Origin: Gammaproteobacteria bacterium
GTDB taxonomy: Bacteria > Pseudomonadota > Gammaproteobacteria > Burkholderiales > Burkholderiaceae_C
Assembly: GCA_018903185.1 (NCBI GenBank)
Contig: JAHIQV010000478.1
Coordinates: 1-7,298 of the forward strand
DNA: 7,298 bases
Reading direction: 5' to 3'
Made by a program: the position numbers and the translations under genes. This document shows positions 1 to 7,298 of this stretch, in pieces (within the stretch, counting starts at the first letter, position 1; each line of letters opens with the position of its first letter). The notes under the pieces are model-generated. The model was not told where the DNA came from. It did no database searches and saw only the letters and a program-made list of their open reading frames with translations.

Positions 1-276
1 ACAGCGCTCTTCAAAGTGAACCAGGTGCGGCGAGGTGTAGACCCCGGTGCGGTAACCCGCCTGGCCGTAGATGGCTTCGAGCATGGCGCAGGTCGAGCCC
101 TTGCCGTTGGTGCCCGCCACCGTGATCACCGGCATGTCCATGACCAGCCCCATGCGCTGGGCTACCTGCTGAACCCGCCCCAGTCCCATGTCGATGGCAA
201 CCGGGTGCAGGCGCTCGCAGTGTTCCAGCCATTCGGCCAGCGTGGAAGGGTGTTCAGGCAAGGCGATGTTCAACAT
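1..276 (-). CDS. folC: Bifunctional dihydrofolate synthase / folylpolyglutamate synthase, N-terminal part (runs off the left edge)
   Basis: Cytoplasmic ATP-dependent ligase of the Mur-ligase superfamily. It adds glutamate to dihydropteroate, making dihydrofolate, and then extends the polyglutamate tail of folates. Only the first 92 codons are present; the rest lies beyond position 1. The start is the ATG read from 276, giving [18 protein letters not shown], a typical FolC opening with the helix that precedes the nucleotide site. The P-loop [10 protein letters not shown] (residues 53-62) is the FolC signature, and [12 protein letters not shown] (80-91) matches the family's conserved T-S-P-H-L segment. 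Upstream is only a weak GGGACA-like ribosome site. The gene is divergent from the YffB-like gene across 67 bases. The identification is secure from these motifs; whether both activities are retained cannot be judged from the fragment. Confidence 0.95.
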   Translation of the reverse strand, partial: MLNIALPEHPSTLAEWLEHCERLHPVAIDMGLGRVQQVAQRMGLVMDMPVITVAGTNGKGSTCAMLEAIYGQAGYRTGVYTSPHLVHFEERC

Positions 277-289
277 GGCAGCTATTGTC

Positions 290-339
290 CCATTGGTCTT
301 CTGGCCCACCTGGCCGGCGGGCCATTTCTCCGACAATGG
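290..339. promoter_or_regulatory. Nested inverted repeats between folC and the YffB-like gene
   Basis: The 67-base divergent gap holds two nested inverted repeats. The outer arms are CCATTG (290-295) and CAATGG (334-339), extended by TC (297-298) and GA (332-333) around an unpaired G296. The inner arms are TGGCCC (302-307) and GGGCCA (319-324), plus a further CC/GG pair inside. The symmetry could be an operator shared by the two divergent genes, or a hairpin in the leader of the rightward transcript that ends just before its ATG at 344. No clear -35/-10 pair is visible. The repeats are seen directly; a regulatory role is inference. Confidence 0.3.
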
Positions 340-343
340 CACC

Positions 344-2418
<2,075 letters not shown>

Positions 2419-2440
2419 GTCCTGCCACCTGCGCCGTGTT

Positions 2441-2466
2441 GAAAGCCGCTCCAGGGAGCGGCTTTC
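2441..2466. terminator. Hairpin terminator between convergent argG and the lipoprotein gene
   Basis: The arms GAAAGCCGCTC (2441-2451) and GAGCGGCTTTC (2456-2466) are perfectly complementary over 11 base pairs around the loop CAGG. The AAA/TTT ends make the hairpin usable on both strands, though neither side has a long T-run. It lies after the argG stop (2418) and before the stop of the leftward lipoprotein gene (2493), where a shared bidirectional terminator is expected. Confidence 0.8.
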
Positions 2467-2492
2467 CCGCTTCTGGGCGCGGCCACCGGCTG

Positions 2493-4034
2493 TCAGTGAC
2501 TTTCGGCACCGGCCCCGGATGGTTCGACGGCGTCAAAACGTTGATCGACCAGGTGCGGGTCGTCAAAATGCCGCCGCCCGACAAAGGCCGTGGCGTGGTG
2601 CCCCCACTGGCGCTGCGCGCCCGCATCGCGCACGCCCATGGGCCAGAACAGGTAACGCTCGCCCCGCTGCGTGCCCGCGATGATGCCGTCGGGACCGTAG
2701 AGGCTGCGATGACCACCGCCCGGCAGGGGCAGTGAGCGCAGCAGCCCCTCGGGCAAGCTCCGGTAGCGCTCGCCTTGCGGTTCGCGTGTAGCGGCCAGTC
2801 CGGTGAGGTAGTGGGTCCGGGGTGCCAGGTGCAACAGCATGCGCTCGCCCGTCGCCAGTTCGGGCGGATTGGCCGGCGTGAACAGCCATTCGATGCCGGG
2901 CTCGGGCGCAGGCTTCGCACGCAGGGAACGGGTGGGAAAAAACAGGTGGTAACAGCCGCAGGCGTGGATCGAGTCGTAGAGCAGCGGTCGGCCCTGATCG
3001 TCCAGCGTGACGCGCCAGACCAGTCCGTCCAAGGTCCCCGCGAGCAGGTCGACACTGCCGGCCGGAGGTCGCTCCGGAAACCAGGCGAGATACACCAGTT
3101 GCACCAGCGTCTTCTGCCCCTGGCGCACGAACGCGATGCGGCGGTACACCGTCGGCTGCGTGGTGTCCACGTCGGGCGTTCCGTCGCCGGCCAGTTTCAG
3201 CGCACCGATGCGGTCAAAGCCGCCCTCGACCGGCAGGGCAAACACGGGGGCATGCCGGTCCAGCAGTTGCTGCCGAAGGGCTTCGTCCAGTTGCGGAATA
3301 CCCAGCCCATCGCGCGGGACGCGTGTGAATGCTTCGATGCGGTATCCATCGCCAGGTTCGAGAGGCACGTAACGCGTGATGGGTACACCCTCCGAGGGCC
3401 CGGCCACATTGAAAGCCGCCACGGTGTCGGCCTGCCAGCGCCGCACACCGGCAGCAAAAGGCAGGCGGGTCAGCGCGTACATCCCCCACACCCGAGCAGC
3501 GGTGGAATACGCATCGGGCACGACCGCCCTGTCCAGCAGCATGGCCCGCCGATCGGGAGCAGCGCGATCCAGGTCGCTCAGCACCTGGGCGCAGTGCTGC
3601 GTCCGGGCCATGGCCCTTTCCCGGTTGTCGGACTCCGGTTCGTTGCCCGGCAACACGTCCACAACCGCCTCGGGCAGGTTGGCGATCTCGATCGCATGGG
3701 CCTCTGCGCCCAGGACTTGCAGCAGGTCCAGCCAGTCGCCGAAATCCGCCCGGTCTTGTGCAGCCTGGTCGCGAAACGACGCCGCAAAGCGGGAAACGCG
3801 CAGCTGGGGAAACCCCGCGATGCGCTGATCCTGGGCGTCGCCCACGCCGTGCTGCGCGATCTGCTGGTCCAGCAGGGAAAACCAGCGCCGGCAGCGGGTC
3901 TCCTCCGTGTCCGACGGGTCGGTGGTGCTGTCCACCGTCAGGCTGGAACAGGCCGACAGGATCAACAGCAGCAACGCCATCACGAGGCCGTGGCCAGCGT
4001 GCAGCACCTGGGTATTGGTTGCTGCGGCCCGCAC
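2493..4034 (-). CDS. Putative lipoprotein of unknown function
   Basis: I do not recognise this family. The protein has about 513 residues. Near the N-terminus is a hydrophobic stretch MALLLLILSAC ending in a lipobox (L-S-A-C, Cys29 from the start used here), so it is probably a lipid-anchored envelope protein. I chose the GTG at 4034 because GGGAG (4044-4048) lies 9 bases ahead and it gives an arginine before the hydrophobic core. TTG at 4040, directly after the upstream TAG, and ATG at 3980 are alternatives. The mature part shows RIAGFPQLRVSRFAASF (about 71-87), ACGCYHLFFPT (358-368), an RYLFWPMGVRD segment (460-470) and a His/Asp/Arg-rich end WGHHATAFVGRRHFDDP (477-493). These motifs look conserved-type rather than random, but no catalytic scheme can be named. 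It ends the murB/SRPBCC run and converges on argG. Confidence 0.75.
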   Translation of the reverse strand: MRAAATNTQVLHAGHGLVMALLLLILSACSSLTVDSTTDPSDTEETRCRRWFSLLDQQIAQHGVGDAQDQRIAGFPQLRVSRFAASFRDQAAQDRADFGDWLDLLQVLGAEAHAIEIANLPEAVVDVLPGNEPESDNRERAMARTQHCAQVLSDLDRAAPDRRAMLLDRAVVPDAYSTAARVWGMYALTRLPFAAGVRRWQADTVAAFNVAGPSEGVPITRYVPLEPGDGYRIEAFTRVPRDGLGIPQLDEALRQQLLDRHAPVFALPVEGGFDRIGALKLAGDGTPDVDTTQPTVYRRIAFVRQGQKTLVQLVYLAWFPERPPAGSVDLLAGTLDGLVWRVTLDDQGRPLLYDSIHACGCYHLFFPTRSLRAKPAPEPGIEWLFTPANPPELATGERMLLHLAPRTHYLTGLAATREPQGERYRSLPEGLLRSLPLPGGGHRSLYGPDGIIAGTQRGERYLFWPMGVRDAGAQRQWGHHATAFVGRRHFDDPHLVDQRFDAVEPSGAGAESH

Positions 4035-4040
4035 GTCCAA

Positions 4041-4631
4041 CTACTCCCGCGCGGCCTTGGCGCGCCGTTCGATCTCGGCCACCAGGCTTTCAAACCGGAG
4101 GCGGACGTTCTCTTTCAGCAGCGGCTGCGCCAGAAATCCCGGCACCGGCGATGCCAGCTCCAGTTTGCCTTTCCAGGTGAGGTCGTAGCGGTCCCGGACG
4201 CCCGGCACGCTCGTGAGCAGGTACTCCCCTTCGAGGTGCCTGAAATCGCCCCGAACCAGCTTCACGCCGATGCGTCCCGGCGGGTCCTCCTCGACCTCCA
4301 GCACGACATTGAGCGTCATGGTGAAAAACAGGATGTCTGCGCTGCCGCTCTGCTCGACCACCACGCGCCCGGGCATGCGCTGCAGGACCACGCTGCGGTC
4401 CATGCCCGTGATCCACTTCGCCGTGTTGTCGTAGTCGGTCAGGGTGGCCCAGATGACGCTTTGGGGAGCCAGCACGGTGGCGTGCATGCCGATCGCCACC
4501 ATGCGGCCTTGACGGGTGGCCGTGATGTCGATGGGCTCGGCGCCCGCCAAGGCTTCTGGGTGTGCAATGGGTGCCATACAAAGCGCCAGGAAAAACCGCC
4601 TGGCCATGCGCAAAGTGTTTGGATCCCTCAT
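4041..4631 (-). CDS. Exported SRPBCC (START/polyketide-cyclase-like) family protein
   Basis: A 196-residue protein with a likely export signal at residues 1-31: an R-R-F-F-L start to the hydrophobic core and a plausible signal peptidase site after ALAGA. The rest fits the SRPBCC hydrophobic-pocket fold: an N-terminal strand, then APQSVIWATLTDYDNTAKWI (55-74), where family members have the helix-and-loop pattern, then successive beta strands (RVVVEQSG, FFTMTLNVVLEVEED, YDLTWKGKLEL) and a long C-terminal helix from about 168 to 195 (QPLLKENVRLRFESLVAEI). Such folds bind lipids or other hydrophobic ligands; the ligand here is unknown. Start candidates are ATG 4631, used here, with GGAG very close ahead, and ATG 4607, eight residues shorter. 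The frame stays open to 4772, but that extension overlaps murB and looks non-coding. The stop is followed within ten bases by the lipoprotein start, so coupling is likely. Confidence 0.82.
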   Translation of the reverse strand: MRDPNTLRMARRFFLALCMAPIAHPEALAGAEPIDITATRQGRMVAIGMHATVLAPQSVIWATLTDYDNTAKWITGMDRSVVLQRMPGRVVVEQSGSADILFFTMTLNVVLEVEEDPPGRIGVKLVRGDFRHLEGEYLLTSVPGVRDRYDLTWKGKLELASPVPGFLAQPLLKENVRLRFESLVAEIERRAKAARE

Positions 4632-4645
4632 GTCTCCGCATGCTA

Positions 4646-4662
4646 CAGCGGTGTCGCCGCTG
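4646..4662. other. Small hairpin between murB and the SRPBCC gene
   Basis: CAGCGG (4646-4651) and CCGCTG (4657-4662) form a perfect 6-base-pair stem around a 5-base loop in the 88-base gap after murB. A second, weaker pair, GCGGG (4673-4677) and CCCGC (4686-4690), lies closer to the murB stop. Neither has a T-run on the leftward strand, so partial attenuation or mRNA stabilisation is more likely than full termination. A role is inference. Confidence 0.3.
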
Positions 4663-4719
4663 CCGTGCAGGCGCGGGTTCAAGCCCCCGCACCCGGCGCT
4701 CGACCCACCCTGAAACCGC

Positions 4720-5769
4720 TCAGACCACCACCGGCTCGGGCTCCAGCCGGATGCCGAAACGCTCGTAGACACTGGTCTGGATCGCCTTGGCCAGCGTCAT
4801 GACTTCACCACCGGTGCAGGGGTGGCTGGGCCCTCCGCGGTTGACCAGCACCAGCGCCTGTTTTTCGTACACGGCGGCGTTGCCCACGCTCTTGCCCTTC
4901 CAGCCGCAGGCATCGATCAGCCAGCCCGCCGCCAGCTTGATGCTGCCGTCTGGCATCGGGTAGTGCACCACCTTCGGGTCGCGCGCGATGATGTCGGCGC
5001 ACTGCTCGGGCGTGACGGTGGGGTTCTTGAAGAAGCTGCCGGCGTTGCCGATCACCGCCGGGTCGGGCAGTTTGGCGCGCCGGATCGCCACCACCCAGTC
5101 AAAGATCTGCTGGGCGTCGGGCGCGTGGATGCCGGTCTCGGCCATCTTGCGTTCCAGGTCCAGGTAGCCCAGCACCGGCTTCCAGGGTTTGGGCAGCAGG
5201 AAGCGCACGCGGGTGATCAGCGCCCGACCCGCCAGGCCGAAGCTGCGCGCATCCGTTGGTGCGTGCTTGAACACCGAATCGCGGTAGCCAAAACCGGATT
5301 GCGCCGCATCGAGCGTGAACGCGCGACCGGTCTGCAGGTCAATGGCGTCGAGGGAATGAAACCGGTCCTGCAGTTCCACGCCGTAGGCACCGATGTTCTG
5401 TACCGGCGAAGCCCCCACCGAGCCGGGTATCAGCGCCAGGTTTTCCAGCCCGGGCCAGCCCTGCTCCAGCGTCCAGGCCACGAACGGGTGCCAGCTTTCG
5501 CCCGCACCGGCCTCCACGACCCAGCCCTTGGCGGTTTCTTCCACCAGCCGGCGACCCAGGATGTCGACCTTGAGCACCAGTGCCTTGATGTCGCCCGTGA
5601 TCACGAGGTTGCTGCCCCCGCCGAGCACGAACACCGGGGCGACCCAGTCGGGTCCGGACATCAAACCGGCGAGGTCCGCCTCGGAGCGCAGGCGCGCGAA
5701 ACGCTGGGCCCGCGCCGCGATGCCAAAACTGTTGAAGGGCTGGAGCGCCACATTGTTCTCGACTAACAT
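4720..5769 (-). CDS. murB: UDP-N-acetylenolpyruvoylglucosamine reductase
   Basis: Cytoplasmic FAD enzyme that uses NADPH to reduce UDP-GlcNAc-enolpyruvate to UDP-N-acetylmuramate, the second committed step of peptidoglycan precursor synthesis. It has 349 residues, similar to E. coli MurB. The N-terminal NSFGI (13-17) and FAD-site GGGSNLV (50-56) are followed by [17 protein letters not shown] (114-130), the family's FAD-binding signature. GYRDSVFK (161-168) carries the type I tyrosine. The catalytic serine lies in [10 protein letters not shown] (241-250, Ser245). The C-terminal LEPEP (342-346) supplies the conserved glutamate. All landmarks are present, so the enzyme should be active. The ATG at 5769 gives the usual short lead-in to N-S-F-G. 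It is divergent from yajQ across 40 bases and heads the leftward run with two exported proteins. Confidence 0.98.
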   Translation of the reverse strand: MLVENNVALQPFNSFGIAARAQRFARLRSEADLAGLMSGPDWVAPVFVLGGGSNLVITGDIKALVLKVDILGRRLVEETAKGWVVEAGAGESWHPFVAWTLEQGWPGLENLALIPGSVGASPVQNIGAYGVELQDRFHSLDAIDLQTGRAFTLDAAQSGFGYRDSVFKHAPTDARSFGLAGRALITRVRFLLPKPWKPVLGYLDLERKMAETGIHAPDAQQIFDWVVAIRRAKLPDPAVIGNAGSFFKNPTVTPEQCADIIARDPKVVHYPMPDGSIKLAAGWLIDACGWKGKSVGNAAVYEKQALVLVNRGGPSHPCTGGEVMTLAKAIQTSVYERFGIRLEPEPVVV

Positions 5770-5809
5770 CCGAAGATTGTCTCACCCACGCTTTCTGGAA
5801 CCACGCACC

Positions 5810-6301
5810 ATGCCTTCTTTTGACACCGTTCTCGAAGCCGATCTTGTGGAAGTGAAAAACGCGGTCGAACAGGTCGCACGCGAAATCGGCACCCGCTTTG
5901 ACTTCAAGGGCACCAGCGCCGGCATTGAACTCAAGGACAAGGAAAAGGAAATCACCCTGTTCGGTGATGCCGACTTCCAGCTCACCCAGGTCAACGACGT
6001 GCTGGTGGCCAAACTGGCCAAGCGCGGCGTGGACGTGCGCTTCCTCGACGCCGGCAAGGTCGAAAAGATCGGAGGCGACAAGGTCAAGCAGGTGGTGAAA
6101 GTCAAAAACGGCATCAGCACCGAAGACGGCAAAAAAATCCAGCAAACCCTCAAGGGCAGCAAAATCAAGGTGCAGGGTGCCATCCAGGGCGACGCGGTGC
6201 GCGTGACCGGCGCCAAACGCGACGACCTGCAGGCCGCCATGGCGCTGATCAAGAGCGAGCTGAAAGACCTGCCTTTGTCGTTCAACAATTTCAGAGATTG
6301 A
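5810..6301 (+). CDS. yajQ: YajQ-family nucleotide / cyclic-di-GMP-binding protein
   Basis: A cytoplasmic protein of 163 residues, the same length as E. coli YajQ and collinear with it from MPSFDTV to the closing FNNFRD. Landmarks are [11 protein letters not shown] (25-35), SDFQ-like DADFQLTQ (53-60), LAKRGVD (69-75), [17 protein letters not shown] (118-134) and [13 protein letters not shown] (136-148). The fold is two ferredoxin-like domains. Characterised relatives bind nucleotides or RNA, and in Xanthomonas and Pseudomonas they bind cyclic-di-GMP and affect transcription of virulence genes. Which ligand applies here is not visible. The ATG at 5810 is fixed by the conserved M-P-S-F-D start; a weak GGAA lies about ten bases ahead. 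The frame is open far upstream but only as an antisense shadow of murB. A block of hairpins begins ten bases after the stop. Confidence 0.97.
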   Translation: MPSFDTVLEADLVEVKNAVEQVAREIGTRFDFKGTSAGIELKDKEKEITLFGDADFQLTQVNDVLVAKLAKRGVDVRFLDAGKVEKIGGDKVKQVVKVKNGISTEDGKKIQQTLKGSKIKVQGAIQGDAVRVTGAKRDDLQAAMALIKSELKDLPLSFNNFRD

Positions 6302-6310
6302 GCTCACCCC

Positions 6311-6391
6311 CGCGCCGCGCCTGAGGGCGCGTCACCCCCTCAAGGGGGCGGCGCCTTTGGGCCGGCAAAGCCGGACCCTCGGCGCCCTCGG
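6311..6391. repeat. GC-rich structured extragenic element (three hairpins), possible terminator of yajQ
   Basis: Three hairpins lie in tandem. The first is CGCGCC (6316-6321) with GGCGCG (6326-6331). The second is CCCCC (6335-6339) with GGGGG (6344-6348) around TCAA. The third is compound: outer GGCGCC (6350-6355) with GGCGCC (6381-6386), then GGG/CCC, then CCGGC (6362-6366) with GCCGG (6370-6374) around AAA. A short direct repeat CCCTCGG occurs at 6376 and 6385. The block sits between the yajQ stop and the protease ribosome site. From memory, similar CCCCCTCAAGGGGG blocks occur between genes in many Comamonadaceae, so this is probably a dispersed REP-like family that also ends transcription. 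Only one copy is present in this window. Confidence 0.55.
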
Positions 6392-6393
6392 TC

Positions 6394-6397
6394 AAGG
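6394..6397 (+). promoter_or_regulatory. Ribosome binding site of the protease gene
   Basis: AAGG lies 6 bases ahead of the ATG at 6404, a normal spacing, and supports that start. It is one of the clearer Shine-Dalgarno sequences in this window, where most genes have weak ones. Confidence 0.55.
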
Positions 6398-6403
6398 CAC
6401 TTC

Positions 6404-7054
6404 ATGCGCACATCGTTTCTTTGCCCCGCACTGCTTCTGGCCCTCGTTGCCAACGCCTCGCTGGCGCAGTCGGTCGCGCTCTCGGGCATGAGCGGCAGCA
6501 AGGCGCTGGTGGTGATCGACGGGGGCGCGCCCCGGTTCCTGAGCGCGGGGCAGACGCACCAGGGCGTGCGCCTGATCAGCGCCCAGGACGACACCGCTGT
6601 GATCGAGATCGAGGGCAAGCGCCAGACATTGCGGGTGGGTGATGCGCCGGTGAGCGTGGGTCGCATGGCCGCCAGCAGCGGCGGTGGCCAGCGCATCGTG
6701 CTGACGGCCGATGCTCGTGGGCACTTCATGCCGCAGGGCCAGATCAATGGCAAGACGGTGCAGTTCATGGTGGACACCGGGGCCACCGGCATCGGCATCG
6801 GCGAAGCCGAAGCCCGGCGCATCAACCTGAAGTTCGAACAAGGACAGAAGGTCCAAATGAACACCGCCAATGGCGCGGCCAACGGCTACCTCATCAAGCT
6901 GGATTCGGTGCGCCTGGGTGATGTTGTGGTGTACGACGTGGCGGCCATCGTGTCGCCGCAACCCATGCCCTTTGTGCTGCTCGGCAACACCTTCCTCACC
7001 CGCTTCCAGATGCAGCGCACGAACGACCAGCTCACCCTGGAAAAACGTTTCTGA
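6404..7054 (+). CDS. Secreted retropepsin-like aspartic protease (clan AA, TIGR02281-type)
   Basis: A 216-residue protein with a Sec signal (MRTSFLCPALLLALVANASLA, cut after residue 21), so it is probably periplasmic. Residues 24-80 form a small beta-rich region (SGMSGSKALVVIDG, then RFLSAGQTHQGVRLISA) that recalls the PilP/GspC-type periplasmic domain. The protease domain covers about 97-216. Its active site is FMVDTGATGI (121-130), with catalytic Asp124 in D-T-G-A, and the closing motif LLGNTFLTRF (192-201) stands where retropepsins carry their second conserved motif. With one Asp per chain, activity would need a homodimer, as in retroviral proteases. Substrates are unknown for this bacterial group. 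The ATG at 6404 is supported by the AAGG site and by the signal peptide. The gene converges on the RidA gene with 4 bases between stops. Family assignment is firm; activity is inferred. Confidence 0.9.
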   Translation: MRTSFLCPALLLALVANASLAQSVALSGMSGSKALVVIDGGAPRFLSAGQTHQGVRLISAQDDTAVIEIEGKRQTLRVGDAPVSVGRMAASSGGGQRIVLTADARGHFMPQGQINGKTVQFMVDTGATGIGIGEAEARRINLKFEQGQKVQMNTANGAANGYLIKLDSVRLGDVVVYDVAAIVSPQPMPFVLLGNTFLTRFQMQRTNDQLTLEKRF

Positions 7055-7058
7055 CCGT

Positions 7059-7298
7059 TCAGGCCTGCGCAGCCGTCACGACGATCTCGATCTTCCAGTC
7101 CGGGTTGGCCAGCGCGGCCTGCACCGTGGCGCGCGGCGGCGCGGTGCCCGGCACCACCCAGGCGTCCCAGACCTCGTTCATGATGCCGATTTCGCGGATG
7201 TCGGTCAGGTAGATCTGCGTGCGCAGAATGCGCGACTTGTCGCTGCCGGCTTCCAGCAGGCGCTGCTGGACCTGGTCGAGCACGTCCTGCGTCTGACC
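7059..7298 (-). CDS. RidA family protein (YoaB-like), 5' end beyond the right edge
   Basis: Seventy-nine residues plus the stop are present; the N-terminus lies past 7298. The visible part begins GQTQDVLDQVQQRLLEAG and continues with DKSRILRTQIYLTDIREI, MNEVWDAWVVPGTAPPRATV and NPDWKIEIVVTAA, closely matching the E. coli YoaB pattern (DKS-IL, MN-WDAWV, VQA-L-NP, K-EI). RidA proteins are trimeric cytoplasmic enzymes that hydrolyse reactive enamines/imines released by PLP enzymes. The arginine in PPRATV corresponds to the substrate-binding arginine of active members, so deaminase activity is possible, though YoaB-type proteins are less well characterised. An internal GTG at 7283 is not the real start, because family homology continues upstream of it. 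The family call is firm; subgroup and activity are inferred. Confidence 0.93.
   Translation of the reverse strand, partial: GQTQDVLDQVQQRLLEAGSDKSRILRTQIYLTDIREIGIMNEVWDAWVVPGTAPPRATVQAALANPDWKIEIVVTAAQA

Noticed and set aside
4565..4590. A lipobox in the SRPBCC signal region (LALC)
   Set aside because: Leucine at the position before the cysteine does not fit the lipobox rule, and a normal signal peptidase I site (ALAGA) follows.
2775..4802. A 675-codon open frame on the + strand opposite the lipoprotein and SRPBCC genes
   Set aside because: Its translation is rich in Arg, Gln, His and Gly with no recognisable domain, and it lies antisense to two genes with a signal peptide, a lipobox and a fold pattern. 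Long antisense frames are expected at this GC content.
4822..5766. A 314-codon open frame on the + strand opposite murB
   Set aside because: MurB motifs are complete on the other strand; the antisense translation is low-complexity and has no family features.

Overview
This GC-rich, gene-dense window reads as a stretch of ordinary chromosome from a betaproteobacterium, most likely Burkholderiales/Comamonadaceae (Hydrogenophaga-, Acidovorax- or Variovorax-like). The evidence is the high GC content, the 447-residue long-form ArgG, the YajQ and PpnP proteins, an ArsC-like YffB protein, a retropepsin-type periplasmic protease, and a CCCCCTCAAGGGGG-type extragenic element of a style I associate with that family. 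The genus is inference. I see no mobile element, CRISPR array, tRNA or rRNA, and no stretch above 300 bases lacks a gene.

Left part (1-2466): the 5' end of folC (folate polyglutamylation) runs leftward off the window edge. Divergent from it is a rightward run of three genes: an ArsC/Spx-fold YffB-like protein, ppnP (nucleoside phosphorylase of the cupin fold) and argG (argininosuccinate synthase). The gaps are 39 and 8 bases, so the run is plausibly one transcript. A strong hairpin at 2441-2466 closes it.

Middle part (2493-5769): a leftward run begins with murB (peptidoglycan precursor synthesis). It continues with an exported SRPBCC/START-fold protein and then a large lipoprotein of unknown function, whose start lies within ten bases of the upstream stop codon. 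This exported pair behind murB is the least explained part of the window. The run converges on argG and may share its terminator.

Right part (5810-7298): yajQ (nucleotide/cyclic-di-GMP-binding protein) is divergent from murB across only 40 bases. It is followed by a compact block of hairpins (6311-6391) and then by a secreted retropepsin-like aspartic protease. The protease gene converges, with 4 bases between stops, on a RidA-family gene (YoaB-like) that runs in from the right edge and is missing its 5' end.

Most genes are conserved housekeeping or stress functions: folate, arginine, nucleoside salvage, cell wall and reactive-enamine clean-up. I found no convincing new multi-gene system. 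The best leads are the SRPBCC-lipoprotein pair, the two-part periplasmic protease and the structured element after yajQ.
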